In this document: positions 50,160-62,656 of the stretch, piece by piece
Position numbering within the stretch: the stretch's first letter is position 1
How the letters are laid out: each line of letters begins with the position of its first letter
Source of the DNA: Pegea sp. RAD2-039
Lineage: Eukaryota; Chordata; Thaliacea; Salpida; Salpidae
Length of the DNA stretch: 64,000 nt
Direction: 5' to 3'
Assembly (NCBI GenBank): GCA_034620365.1
Contig: JAQGEQ010000351.1
Coordinates: 372,001-436,000, forward strand
Translations under genes and position numbers: made by a program
The notes under the pieces: generated by a model
Told to the model about the DNA's origin: nothing
Database searches by the model: none
What the model saw: only the letters and a program-made list of their open reading frames with translations

Positions 50160-51810
50160 GGCTTAGAATAAGAAGGTAAATATTTTGTGTAGTACTTTTT
50201 AAGAAAGCTTTTATAATCTAAAATTTATTTAAGATAAATCTTATTTCTTATATTATTATTCTTATAGCTTTTACCTAGTTAACTCTTAGAAAATGTGAAT
50301 CCATTTTAAAGCTTCCAATAAGCCGATATTTAAAAGTAAAGTTGAAACAATTTAAAATATTTAAAAGGTTTACAGCTGTTGTGGTTTTTCAGAGAAAAAA
50401 CAACAGTGTTTTGGAGAACCAAGGGTTTCTTCCAGGCTTGAATTGATCAATGTTGAGTGATCTGATTATTAGTCAAAATTTTTAATTGTCTCAACCAATA
50501 GTTTTAACTAACAAAAATTATCTTGATATAAACGTTGTCAGTATTTTGACTTTAGTTTACTTTTTATTGAGCTTAATATTCACTTTTTTATTCATCTTGG
50601 ATTAGTAGTAGCTCAACTATTAAGCTTGAATACTAGGAAACAATATAATGAATACCAATAAATGTTACAATATACATTTCATAGAAAACAAACTTTCATA
50701 TTTGTTCGTGTTACCTGTACTAAATTTTACTTAACAATTTTGTTCTTTATATAATATGTTGTTGATTTAAACTGCTATTTAAAAGTTAAATGACTAAATA
50801 AGTTATTGCTAAATTGTAATTTGTATATAAAGCAATTTATAATATTTAAACAACATTTTTCTTTCTCACCTTATTTTAAATAATATGCTAAATAATATAT
50901 ATGTAATCTAATTTGTTGTAACTAATGAATGTTTTCTAAAACATTTAAAACTTTCAACTTGTTATACTGAAACTTTTTAAATAAAAGTTTAAATAAATTG
51001 TTAAGAGGTTCAAATTATTAACTATAAGCAGCCTTTTATCTGTTTTTCTAACAAAAATTGATTTTTATCAGTCATTAGGTTATTCTTATATCTGTAAAAA
51101 ATCACAAAATGTCTTTCGTAGTTATCTTAAGAGATAATTGTAGATACCTAGAACTAAGGTAATTTCCGGCCAAGATTAAAATAAAATTATTCAAACTTGA
51201 ATTCCAAAATAACATTAATCTGTTGTGTTAACTAAAACTTCAAATAAACCGTTAAAGGACAGTAAAAAAATGTATAGAGATGCTTTTATCATTTTAACAT
51301 TTCTAAGTAAAATATCTTTATTTGAATTATTTATTAAGTTGAACAAATGTGAAAGAAATATCTCAATTCAACTAAACTATATCTTATCGATTTTGAAATC
51401 AAGTTAGGATGGACTTAACTTATTCAAGATTTCTATGGATAAAATTTCTTATCAATTAAAACTCCTCCCTGTAAAAACCTTTATTAAAGTTGTCAGATAC
51501 TTTGCAATTATTTATAAATAATTCATCCTCTTTTAAAATGATAAAAGTCAAAACTCCTGATCATTAGTACTGATTAAGAATTTTCATTATTCTTAGAATT
51601 ATTTGAAAATGTTAATTTTTTTTAATGATACGTAGAGCTTAACTCCTACAGAAAGCAACTAAACATTTTCACCACAAAATCTACACATAGAAAATCATAT
51701 CTAATTGTTTGCTTGTTTAATTTTAATTAATTTTATTGATATAACTAGTTATTAATAGAAAATTAATAAATTTTAAATATGCATGACTTAATTAAAACAA
51801 TAAAAGATCT
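50160..51810. other. Intergenic, nothing recognisable
   Basis: AT-rich stretch with only short chance frames. Confidence 0.55.
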
Positions 51811-52300
51811 TTTTATTTATTCATTTATTACTATAAATGCAAAAAAGGCCTGATTATCCCATATAATATAATTTTTTATATATAATTAAGTTGGAAATGT
51901 AGAAAGCAAAAGATGTAACACGTGACATTTGAGTAGTCCTCAAAGCCTATAACAGTGAATAATTACATAGAATGTTAATAATATAAAAAATGAAAAAAAA
52001 CAAACTTTAGAAATGGCAATGTTGGCAATATTATAACAGTTCAACTTCTGCATGAACAGCACGAGTGATTATGACATGACATTTAATGCAGAACCATTTA
52101 AATCCCATTTTCTTCATCTGGTTGTTATCAAATATATCATACATTTTCTTGCTCACATCACTACAGGAGAGCCATTTAACACATTCTATTGCCAGGTCTT
52201 CACCAGAGCCAATTTTATAGCAGGATTGCAAGCTTGTCTTGAAAAAGTCGGTTTGTCAGAATTTTTGTATATTGGAACGTAAGGTCTTGTCAGTTTTATT
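51811..52300 (-). mobile_element. Inverted, internally deleted LINE copy (copy E): ORF1 PHD joined to ORF2 3' end
   Basis: On the minus strand a PHD-like zinc-finger piece (52231 to about 52085) reads GSGEDLAIECVKWL and GFKWFCIKC. It runs directly into the tail of ORF2 (..TCATGTCATAATCACTCGTGCTGTTCATGCAGAAG.. on the same strand, as in copy A near 11830-11870). The ORF2 stop region, a diverged 3' UTR and an A/T-rich tail at 51811-51830 follow. The endonuclease and nearly all of the RT are missing between the two parts. The 5' limit near 52300 is a guess. Confidence 0.7.
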
Positions 52301-52500
52301 TGGATCCACCATAGTTTTTACTTTCATAAAAGATTTTTAGTGTTCCCAACCCAAATAGTTCGAATAGATTTCTTATCCAGATGGAATAATTTATCACAAG
52401 TATTATAGAGATCACTTACTAAAGATAATTGTATCACAACTTATAAGAACTATTCAATAGAATATAACCTTATTCAAATACAATCTGTATAATATGGTAG

Positions 52501-54052
52501 ATGGTAGATCTTGACATAACGGTCAATATGGTATCTAAGGCTATTTCTTTTTTAAAATCATCAGTTTCCAACACCCCAAATCAGATCCCAGCTTTGTTTT
52601 TAAGAAAAACTAATTCCTCTTTATCACTACCATTATCGCTTTTCTTTAACATGACTCTAAGGCGGGGAAGAGTTCCACAAATTTGGAAGAAAGCTATTAT
52701 TACTCCAATTCATAAAGAGGGTCCCAGAAACACCGCACTTGACTACAGACCAGTTTCGCTGACTTCAGTTATCTGCAGAACTCAAGAGCATATCATTCAT
52801 AATCATATAACCAGTCATTTGATGGAGCACCATCTAATATCTGATGTCCAACATGGCTTTGTGAAGCGGAGATCTTCCCTTACTCAACATCTCACTTTTC
52901 TTAATGAGCTTACAGCCCATTATAAACGTAATACTCCTTGTGACATCATATACCTCGATTTTGCTAAAGCGTTTGATTCTGTCCCACACACTAAGCTCGT
53001 TATTGTATTGAAAAACTCAAAAATCAACAGCTTTATCTTACAGTGGATTGAAGATTACTTATCAGGTAGAGCCCAATAAACTCGTATAGAAAGATCTTTA
53101 TCCTAGTCAAATCACTAGTGGTGTTCCTCAGGGTTCTGTTCTGGGTCCCCTTCTCTTTTTAACTTTCATCGAAGACCTCATCAGAAGATTAGTAGCAGTT
53201 GATGATGTCAGAGTGTTTGTGTATGCAGATGATATCAAACTGTTATCTTGTAATCCTTCAAAACTTCAAACTGCACTACACACTGTAGAAAACTGGTCTA
53301 CGAATTGGCAGCTCAGAATCCAGCCCACAAAGTCTGAATTTATAACTTTTTCTCGTAAACCAGCTGTAAATTGCTTGAACCAATACTCCATCAATAGATT
53401 TATTATTCAACGAGTATCTTCGGTCCTAGACCTTGGCCTTACTCTATCATCTGACTTTAAATGGCGCGATTATGTTTCCAAAATATTTGGAAAATCAATC
53501 AACCTTGTCTTCCTTATTATAAATACCTTTAGTTCTAAGGACCCATGTTTTTTTATCAATCTTTTCAAATTGTACGTACGTCCAATTCTTGAATACAATG
53601 TTAGTGCATGGATTCCATATCAAGTTAGTGGTATCAAAAAAATCGAGTCTGTTCAGGCCACATTTACGAGATTAGTATGCGGGAAACTTAATATTAGATA
53701 TGATAGTTATAAACATCGTCTTAGCTTCTTCAATTTAGATACTTTGAAAATTCGACGGATTAAATACGACTTTATTCTTATTTTTAAAATTATCCACAAT
53801 TTAATTGACTTCAGTTTGATGATTTCTTTTCCATTAGTCCTTCCTTCAAGTTATATCAACTCAGACGACACACATTACACCTTAATAAGCCTATATCACC
53901 TAGTACATTGGTCAGAGCAAATTTTTTTTCATACCGCAAAATTAGTACATGGAACCAGCTGCCATCAGACATTGCTATGTCGAAGTCACTCGCGTTGTTC
54001 AAAAAGAAGTTAAAATGTTATAATATTGCAAACATTGTCATTTCTAAACTGT
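52501..54052 (+). pseudogene. LINE reverse transcriptase, stop and frameshifts
   Basis: Same family as the frame at 10364. It keeps the canonical motif A (DFAKAFD) and GVPQGSVLGPLLF, which copy A has lost, and YADD. It is nonetheless inactivated by the in-frame TAA at about 53077-53079, a short deletion just after it, and a late frameshift. The final C-terminal residues reappear in another frame before the stop at about 54052. Confidence 0.85.
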
Positions 54053-54255
54053 GATTTTTTTTTTCTCTTTTTTATATTATTAGCATTCCATGTAATTGTT
54101 CACTGTTATATGCTTTGAGTGCTATCGAAATCCCTTGTGTTACATCTTTTACTTTCTATATTTTTGACTAAATATATGTTAATTGTGAGAGTGTGTGTTA
54201 GCGAGAGGTACTCTCTTCAGGTACCCTCCTTTGCATTTATTGTAATAAATAAAAA
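52501..54255 (+). mobile_element. Non-LTR retrotransposon, long copy (copy D), disrupted RT
   Basis: Close relative of copy A, starting at the same MVDLDITVNMV segment. The RT frame is open at 52501-53079, with DFAKAFD. It is broken by a TAA in the place of copy A's glutamine codon (after SGRAQ) and a small deletion near 53100. It resumes with GVPQGSVLGPLLF and, at 53213-54013, FVYADDIKLL. A further frame slip near 53810 alters the end. The 3' UTR with the GGTAC stem and an AATAAATAAA tail ends at about 54255. Confidence 0.9.
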
Positions 54256-55332
54256 AATATAAAGAATATTATATAATGAATATAAAAACAATTTTTAGCT
54301 TTCTATACCTTAAAACAGATTACCTATGAACTGAAAATATTAATCAATACTATTAAAAGCATATTATATTTTTCGATATGATCTAATGAAGAATGTAAAT
54401 ATTGTTTTAGTTTGAATTTTTACTAAATGTATTTAGTAGCACTTTGAATGACGAGCTATAAAGAAATATTTCTGGAAATCCTTTTTAATATACATCGTTT
54501 GTTAGCTGCGGTAATTATGTTCAAGATGTGGCTATTCATTTTTTAAGACATTATATATAGTTTGACAAAATTCATAATATTTTGTTCTCTCTTTTTCTAT
54601 TCACAAATCACTGAATGATTTAATTAAAGTCAATTTTTAAATGAATTTTAGTATTTTCAAAATGTTTTTATAGAAACTTTTTTTTAGTTTTTAATATTAT
54701 TTTTTTATTATATACTTATTTTATTTAAAATATTACATATAGTAACTATATTTTTTAGTGCTTGATGGTTCTAAGATAAGTTATAGGTTTTATACAATTA
54801 ATTTTTTGATATTGGTGTATTTACTTTTGTAACATAGGTGACAAAATATACAAATTTCTAATAACTGCATGCGATTTTAAGTTTTAATATATCTTAATTA
54901 ATTATTTTTTTTTACTAATAATTATTTATTTCTATAAATACCTAAATCTCTAATGACAGAATATGAAAATTCTATTTTTGTTTAGATTGAAATTTGAGTT
55001 TTATTTATTAAAAGGTATAAATGCCAAAGTTTTTAATGAATTTATGCTTTATTATAATTACTTAAAATTAAAGAGACTTATAGTAAAATGATTTCAGAAT
55101 TATATATATTTTTTGAAATTAATCAAAGTTTTTATTAACAGATTTTCAGTTTAAAATAGACAATTGTATTATTTTGTAATATTAACATCTTTTTTTTATT
55201 GGTTTATAATGTATGAAAATAAATTTTTATATATATGATGAAGAATTAATTATTGCTAATTACTTGATAATATCTATTATAAAGTATATATTTTGCTTAT
55301 TTTCTCATGTTTAAGTAAGTAAGAAAAACTTT
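54256..55332. other. Intergenic upstream of MED14
   Basis: Very AT-rich; no feature recognised. A weak acceptor-like TTTAAG ends at 55315, 17 nt before the MED14 start. Confidence 0.5.
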
Positions 55333-58300
55333 ATGATGCAAAATATTCCGATGTTACATCAAGGAATTCATCAAAACTCAATTTATCAAAATGGACTAAA
55401 CTCTCAAAATATCGATAATTCTAGTGGTTTAAACCCAATTCAACAGGTTATAAATGGATCACCATTTAACACAGTTCCAAATAATTTTACTCCCATAGAG
55501 CAAGTTCCCCAAGTCCCTCCTGTACCTGTCCCTGTTCAAGGAACAGTTCCATTGTCACTATTATTGGAATTTGCAATCCATCGAACTTACTCGGAAATAT
55601 CAGTTTTGGAAAATCTTTTTCCCAGCAAAACTGACATGGATAAGAAAATTGAACTTGTCAAATTTGCTAATCAAACAAAGCAATTATATATTAGGATTCT
55701 TTCTCTTGTAAGATGGGCTGGTTCTGTTGGAAAAGTTGTTAAATGTAGTGATATTATATCATTTCTAGATAAACAGGTACATCTAATTATAGCTAAATTT
55801 CTATCAAATCTTATGAAACATCTAAAATTATCTAAACATTTTTTTTATGTTTAAACTCTTATTTATTTTTAATATGCAATGAATTTCTACAATTAAAAAA
55901 AATATTTTTTTTAGTCATCTATGTTTGTTGAGACGGCTGACAAGCTTCACATGCTAGCAAATCAACTAGTTGTTCAAGCCAGACTTCCAAACTTTTCAGT
56001 TCCAGCAGCAGTAGATGTTTTAACAACCGGAACATATCCAAGACTACCAACTTGTATTAGAGAAAAGATAATACCTTTAGATCCAATTAAGCCAAATGAA
56101 AGAAAAGCTACCATCAAAAGAATTGAACAAATTGTTTTATTTCGTTTAGCAATTGAAGTTATTCCACCTCAAATAACAACCTTAACTGTAAAATCTGGTG
56201 TGGTCCACTTACATGTTCCTGGCGAATTTGATGCTTCGCTGACTTTAATGGGTGATACAGATGATATTCCCTGGAGGTTGTTAGAATTAAAGTTATTAGT
56301 CGAAGATTTTGATGTTGGTTGTGGAAAAAGTCTTGTTCATGATCGACAGATTAATTTTTTACACGAGTTGGCGCAATCTAGATTATTTACAAATGAAAAT
56401 GCAATGACTGATTTGTACAATATGTTGCATTCTTTTTGTTTATCACTACAACTACAAGTTTTATGTTCACAAGCTGATCGTCTAATGAAGTTAAGATGGG
56501 GAAAGTTTATAACAATTGAAGAATATATAGTGGGGCAGAAACTGACTTTATCATATTGGAAATATTCTCCTTATAAATCAGATTGTGTTCCTATGACTGT
56601 TATTATAAAAATCTCTACAATTGATGAACATAAACCATTACAAGTAAAATTTCATTTTTTATTTAAAAATTATTCAGAAGTTTATCAAATAAATAATAAA
56701 CTATTTTTTGATGATCACTAATAACTTAAAATAATATTATAATAACTTTTAAAATTAATTTTCAATCTTTTTATGACAGATCTATATTTAATATATTATA
56801 TAGTAAGATAGTTTCTAGATCTTTATAGAAACTTTGCTTGATTTTTCAGATTATATTTAGTAAATATTGATAATTATAATTTATTTTCAGGTTGTACATT
56901 CACCCCCACTACCTCTAGTAAGTTTGAATCTAGCAAAAGATGCGAATCATATCAATCATTTATCTGTTGAAAGTTTAATTCATAATTCAGTCACAATTCG
57001 ATCTTATCATCTACTCTGCAATCTAAAGACAATTCTGGAAAAACATGTAAAGTAAGTGAGAGAAATAAAAAGGTTTACAATATCTTCAGCTAAATATTTT
57101 TCAACCTTCAAATTACTTATTTAATTTGAAGAGTTGAAAAATCTCATTTTGCGGAGTTTGAAACTACTCGTTCGTGTGTCTTGGTCATCCCGTTACTGAT
57201 GTCATCAAAAAACGCAGAACCATTACGAATACACGTGGACCCGCAGACAGGAGCGTTTATCCCAACTATGAGTATTATTCCTAGAAAACTTTTAGACAAG
57301 GTTTGGAAATCATACTTCAAGTCGTATATTCACCTAAACACATTTTTGTAATTTTAACTAATTTGTTTTTCAAGTTTTTAAAAATAAATTTGTTTACTGA
57401 ACCTTTAACAGGTGGAAAGAGAAATCAACAAATCTGAAACATCATTGCTAACCTGGTGGGAAGTTTTACAACTAGAATCCCTTAAAATACGTTGCAAGCA
57501 ATCATTACAACATCTACCGGCAAGCATTGTAAAAGACATCACTTTATCAGACCAACACGAAAATTTAATAGGTAGATCAACCCTACAATCATCCAACCAA
57601 TAATTTTCACTTTGTCTTCATCAACAGATTCAATCTCCAAAAATCGAGTTTGTCTAAACATGACGAACCATCCTTCTTACTATCTCATTCTTGAATTGGT
57701 TAAGAAAGACAAGTCGCCTGTTATTGACTCATTTAAATACCACTTATTGCGCACAACCCGAAAGTATACAGATTCAAATACATCACAAGCAAAAACCATC
57801 ACATCTGATGGTAAATTCAATTTGAAAAATGGTTTATATGGAGTGACTAAGCTTGTACTACATCCTGACCCAGTGACTTCATCTCAAAAAAATGCTTCTA
57901 CTCTAAACAATCCAAGGTTAGTCGCAATTTTTAACCGCTACAAGATATATGTTCGTCTCTTAGCGCGATAGGAACTTGCTTGTAAATCAGAAACATTTTA
58001 GGTCACATAGATATCACTGGACTCGATGTAGTACCTTGTTAAGTACAACTTTTGGGTGGTTGGGGCTATTTATTTCCCCTTTTTTATTTCATATTATATT
58101 ATTTTTATTGTGTTTTTTAGATATGGTCAAACTATCGACTTCTCAAAAACTGATGAAGAAGAAGATTCAAATGAAGATGCAATGATGAGACAACTAAAAG
58201 TGGCTGTCTACCTCGCTAACTTACGAATCCCATTCGCCTATCTACTTGAATGCCTACGCTCTCAAGGATTTAACAAATGTGGTTTAAGAAACGAGAACGG

Positions 58301-60303
58301 AGTGTTAGAATGTTGGGTAGATGAGATACCAGAAGTTGATAAAATTGACCACGACATTAACTTCATTTTAATGAACCAATTCAAGAAATGTACGTTTCGC
58401 TGTGGACCTCGCAAAACAAAACACTGGATTGTTGATGTGGTAATGAAGAAGCCAGACTTTGAAATCGAATGTTCCAAAGATGTTACTAGTACAGGGGTAG
58501 TTTGCTCGTATACGTACGAAAGACATTTACTTCGAGAGGAAGGACTATCATCTAGTATCCGTCCTGATTGTGTCAAACAGTTTTATCAGGACTGGTCTTC
58601 AATTGCTCACCTCTTTTCATCTGTTCATATGTTCTCCAAACAACTTCAATTAATTACAAATTCGCCCATTTGTAAAAATATCTCAATTTATTCGTATAAC
58701 TACAGATCAATCATTTTAAAGTACGGTTCATCTCTAACTTACACAGTTACAGTGTACTGGACGCCTGAAAAGAGATTTATTCTCGACTTTGGGCGTACAG
58801 GAGGGGTTAAAACTCTACCAGTAAACCCTCACTGGTTAACTCGTTTGTATATTGTTGAAGACTTCAACTCACACAAGGACTTGATGAAGTTGATGTACTT
58901 ACTCAATGACACTTTATCACCTCTGTGTTCAATTTCACATCTTTCAGTTGCCTCAGTACTTGGAGTAACCAGTAAAACGTATCAATATGAAGATGTTTTC
59001 ACATTGACTCCCGTTACCGCCACTCGCTTCCGATTATCCTTCTATGGGATCTTTGTGTTGGATATCTACTGTCGGATGGATGGAACTGTTGCTATTAGAG
59101 ATGGAAGCTTTTCTCAGTTCGAACTGTCAAAGTCTCGAAGCCATACAATCCCCATACAATCAATTGGAAGTTTCTTGTCAATGTTCCAAGACCCTAAAGA
59201 TGCTCGTCATCAATCAGATCAACTTTGTGATGATCCTTCATCACCAGCCGTTCCTTTTACATCCGCTAGTTCATCAACAGCTCAATCTAACTACGGACTC
59301 ACAGATGTGGGTCCAAAACTTTGGGCAGGCTCTCTATTTTTTTACATCTCACACAGCAACTTTGATAAAATGTGTCAGCCTGCTGGTGTGGGTCAGTTCG
59401 GTGGACGAGTCTGTCCTATCACTTACCGACATTCAATCCTTGAACAATTCCTTAGTTCGGTTTTATGTCATCGACACTTTACGAAATCAATTACAACTTT
59501 TGAACATATCTCTTTGCCTCTAAAAGTCTTCAGTGATTCAGACCAAAGTATCCAGCCTCTTTTTGGCACCGCCTTCACTACCAGGCACCCAACTTCACTT
59601 CAGTTCTTGTGTTATCTAAACCGTCGAAATCCCCGACAACTTTCCTTTAAAGTCTATCCACCAGTCGGAGACACGGGTAGCTGGAACAACGAAGACATAG
59701 CGGTACTTTCCCTCCCCAAAACTTCTCACACACCTCTTTTACAAATTCTTTTTTCAGGTGCTGGAACGCTACTTCCTGCTGCGAGTATACTCACCGCCTT
59801 ATCGCTTCAATTCTATGAAGGCTTTTTGTACGATGCTCTCAGCACCTTCTCATCTTCTCAAAGACTTCATTCAATTAATGCGGCTTGAGATGGCCACCAA
59901 CCAACGGAGCTCACTCCAATTTAAATGGTTTCTTAGCTTGTCACTAACTGTCCATCCCCGGGCAGCATTTGCTCCAACTGGTATGGCAAGCATCATTGTG
60001 AAAGATGATAAAGTTTTGATGTTTGTGCAACTTGTTCAAAACCTAGCTGCCACCCCACAAACTCAAAACACCCAACAAACCCAACCTATAACTGTCGATA
60101 TTCCCTTGCTATTTACTCCTAAAGACAATTCCATAGACTTACTTGCCCCCTCACTAGCCTCTAACACGAACACCAATCAGCTACAGTACTTGCGTGTAAT
60201 CAGTCAGATGCTACGTAATCTTACTCAGAGTCATGTGACATTACCACCTGAGGCAGCTTTCTTAACAGTGGTTCGTTATTTGATGGAACATTTGGTTTTG
60301 TAG
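55333..60303 (+). CDS. MED14: Mediator complex subunit 14 (1359 aa, 8 exons)
   Basis: Backbone subunit linking the head, middle and tail of Mediator, which bridges activators to RNA polymerase II. Exons: 55333-55776, 55915-56643, 56891-57051, 57132-57300, 57412-57571, 57628-57916, 58121-59702, 59758-60303; fully in frame. A Gln/Asn/Pro-rich leader (about 75 residues) precedes the conserved MED14 N-terminal domain. That domain holds GTVPLSLLLEFAIHRTYSE, DVLTTGTYPRLPTCIREKII, DDIPWRLLELKLLVED, QINFLHELAQSRLF and LHSFCLSLQLQVL. Further matches run to the C terminus: VYNYR-like IYSYNYRSIILKYG, CRMDGTVAIRDG and VLERYFLLRVYSPP. The disordered Ser/Pro-rich linker before the C-terminal part is much shorter than in vertebrates (about 1450 aa in total). 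Confidence 0.95.
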
Positions 60304-60412
60304 TTCTTCGTTTATCTTCTTTTTCAACGCGTTTCTTTTGATAATTGATATGAAAGACTTCGTTCGTCAATTGTGTTTTGATATTTTCAAATTTTGAACA
60401 AATTTTTCTTTG

Positions 60413-60418
60413 AATAAA
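60413..60418 (+). promoter_or_regulatory. Poly(A) signal AATAAA of MED14
   Basis: Canonical hexamer 110 nt after the MED14 stop codon, in T-rich surroundings. Confidence 0.5.
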
Positions 60419-60879
60419 ACTATTGGGTAGCTATTTGTGAAAATTGAATTTTCTATTTTACTTAATTTATTAAATTTGCCTGAAATCGAAAAGAATTTCT
60501 TTCTTATTTAAATTTTCATCATTTTTTAAAGTGTCTTAAAAACGAAAACATTTTCCCTCCTAAACTATTTAATGATGCATTTTTAGCTCTGAAAATAGTT
60601 CATAAGACAAATGAGACATTCAAGTAATCGAAGACTACCAGGTTAAAAGTTCAGAGAATAAACCTCAGACAAACTTACGAGAAACTGCTTTTAAATTAAT
60701 GCACAGAATGGACAATTGTATTTATTGCCTTGGTTATAATTGATGTTTTTATCTGTGATAACTAAAATAAATGAAATTTGTGTGAGAGAGTAAATAGAAA
60801 AAATCCTTTAATGAAAAGAACCTCCCAACAAAAATTAGAGAAGTGATTATGTGCTTTTCTATACAAAGATTGTGATACT

Positions 60880-61486
60880 TTTTCAATCCGTGACCTGCGT
60901 TTTGCTGATGACGCAGCAATTGTTTCACACCGAGCAAAAGATCTATAAATGCTGATAGACCGATTCTTAGCAGCCTAAAAAGACTTTGGAATGAAAACCA
61001 GCCTAAAAAAGACAAAAGTTCTCAGCCAAAGTGTTAGTTTTCCACAGCAAATTAATATCGATGGCTGTGAAGTTGAGGCAGTAGATATCCTTGTCTACCT
61101 CAGCTCCAAAATATTATCACCAACATCGATCAAAGCCAAGATTAGCAGCTGAATCGGTAGACCATCCGGCACGTTTTGTCTCCAGGGTCCGGGATAATCA
61201 AAGAAAACCTATAAGAACCAAGCCTACTATCTATAGAACCTTTGTCTGCAGTACGCTATTGTACGCCAGCGAAGTTTTTCGAAAGCAATCGAAAAAGATC
61301 TTTCAACACCTCCGTTGTCTTCGTCGCATATTACGTTTAACGCGGCAGCAAAAGATCTCAAGCAAGGAAGTTTTAAGGCACACTGGTCTGACATCAATGT
61401 ATAGCATGCTAAGCAAGCAAAGGCTTCGCTGGCTCGAACACGTCCGTCGGATGGATGAAGCACAGATCCCAAAACAATTAGATTAA
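60880..61486 (+). mobile_element. Relic of a second LINE family (RT palm to C terminus)
   Basis: At 60890-61020 the plus strand reads SIRDLRFADDAAIVSHRAKDL, a stop, then DFGMKTSLKKTKVLSQ after another stop. F-A-D-D is the RT catalytic box. A different frame at 61091-61486 carries the typical C-terminal tail: TFVCSTLLYASEVF, FQHLRCLRRILRL, KEVLRHTGLTS, LRWLEHVRRMDEAQIPKQL. It differs from the family at 10241 and resembles the Lian/RTE-like tail type. Several stops and frame shifts show it is dead. Confidence 0.8.
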
Positions 61487-62656
61487 ATTCATAATAAATT
61501 TTGTTTTGATATTTCCGTTTTCCTAAGCTAAATAACATTAGATTGGACAGATTAAATCAGCTTTTTTTATAGTTATCAAAACTTGCTATTTTAAATCTTA
61601 ACTCAGTTAACAACTAATCATTAATTAATTAAATTAGTTAGAAATTTCAACCCTTTGTATATTTCACAAAAAATAATTTTACTAAGCTTGTTTTTCTTTA
61701 ACGAATTTTTCAACGAAATTTCAAGAAAAAATACAAAAAGTGCTAAATATCACCAAATTAGTGGAAAGCTTGTTTTGAATGGCGAATAAAATCTTTCTAT
61801 TAGATTAAGTTAGTGCTATAATTTAAAAATATGTTGCTTTTTTTGCTCATGTGTTATTGGGTTATAATTATGATGTTTCTAATATGAATTTAATCTATTG
61901 TTGAAAACTATCAAACATTAATATAGATTACTTGCATTTATAGAACTTAAAAATTAGTTGAAACTCTAAATAAAGTTTTGGTTTTATAAAATATTTCGTA
62001 TAATTTTTGGTATATGTAATTAATAAATATTTGATGTCTTTTTATTATTTGATTTTAAGTTATTAAAATGATTTATCATCTTGATTATTAGAACATTTAA
62101 AAATTTAAGTCCAATTTTAGTATTGGTTTTTTAAAGTTACAATTATTTTTTGTTAGAACCTTTGATTGTTAGTAAGAATATATTTAGATTAATTTATTTC
62201 TTTAAAATCTATTTAGTTAGTTTCTAAATAAGAAGTTTTATTATTGGTAAGTATTAATCTATAATAAATGTAGCAGTACATCTTATCTATTAAAAGATAA
62301 TAATGAATTATGCTTCTTATATCTCTGTTCAACGTTTATTTAATTAAAAGATTTTAAATTAATTATTTTATCATTAGAATAGATATTTTTAATTTATTTA
62401 TTTTAAAAAAGTGCAATATATTTTTACATAGAATTATTTTTTAAATTTATGATTTAAGTTATCTTTAAATATATATTTTTTATGATATTGAAACTAATAA
62501 ATATTGTTATAAATAAACTTAAAAAAAATGGAGAACACAAAATGATTTTTATTGTAATATTTTTATTAACTTTGCGTTTTTGGTTTATACTTTAGTGTAG
62601 CAACATCTAATTAAAATAATTTTATTTTGTCACAACTTCTGCTATAATCTCTGATT
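61487..62656. other. Intergenic upstream of the DMAC2-like gene
   Basis: Extremely AT-rich, no features. An acceptor-like TATACTTTAG at about 62595 lies some 60 nt before the next start. Confidence 0.5.

Noticed and set aside
52052-52282. Plus-strand open frame of 76 codons
   Set aside because: It lies opposite the PHD-finger piece of the inverted LINE copy, which has recognisable motifs on the minus strand.
58262-58576. Minus-strand frame inside MED14, and plus-strand frame at 59044-59523
   Set aside because: Both are shadows of the large MED14 exon 7, whose frame matches the family over its full length.
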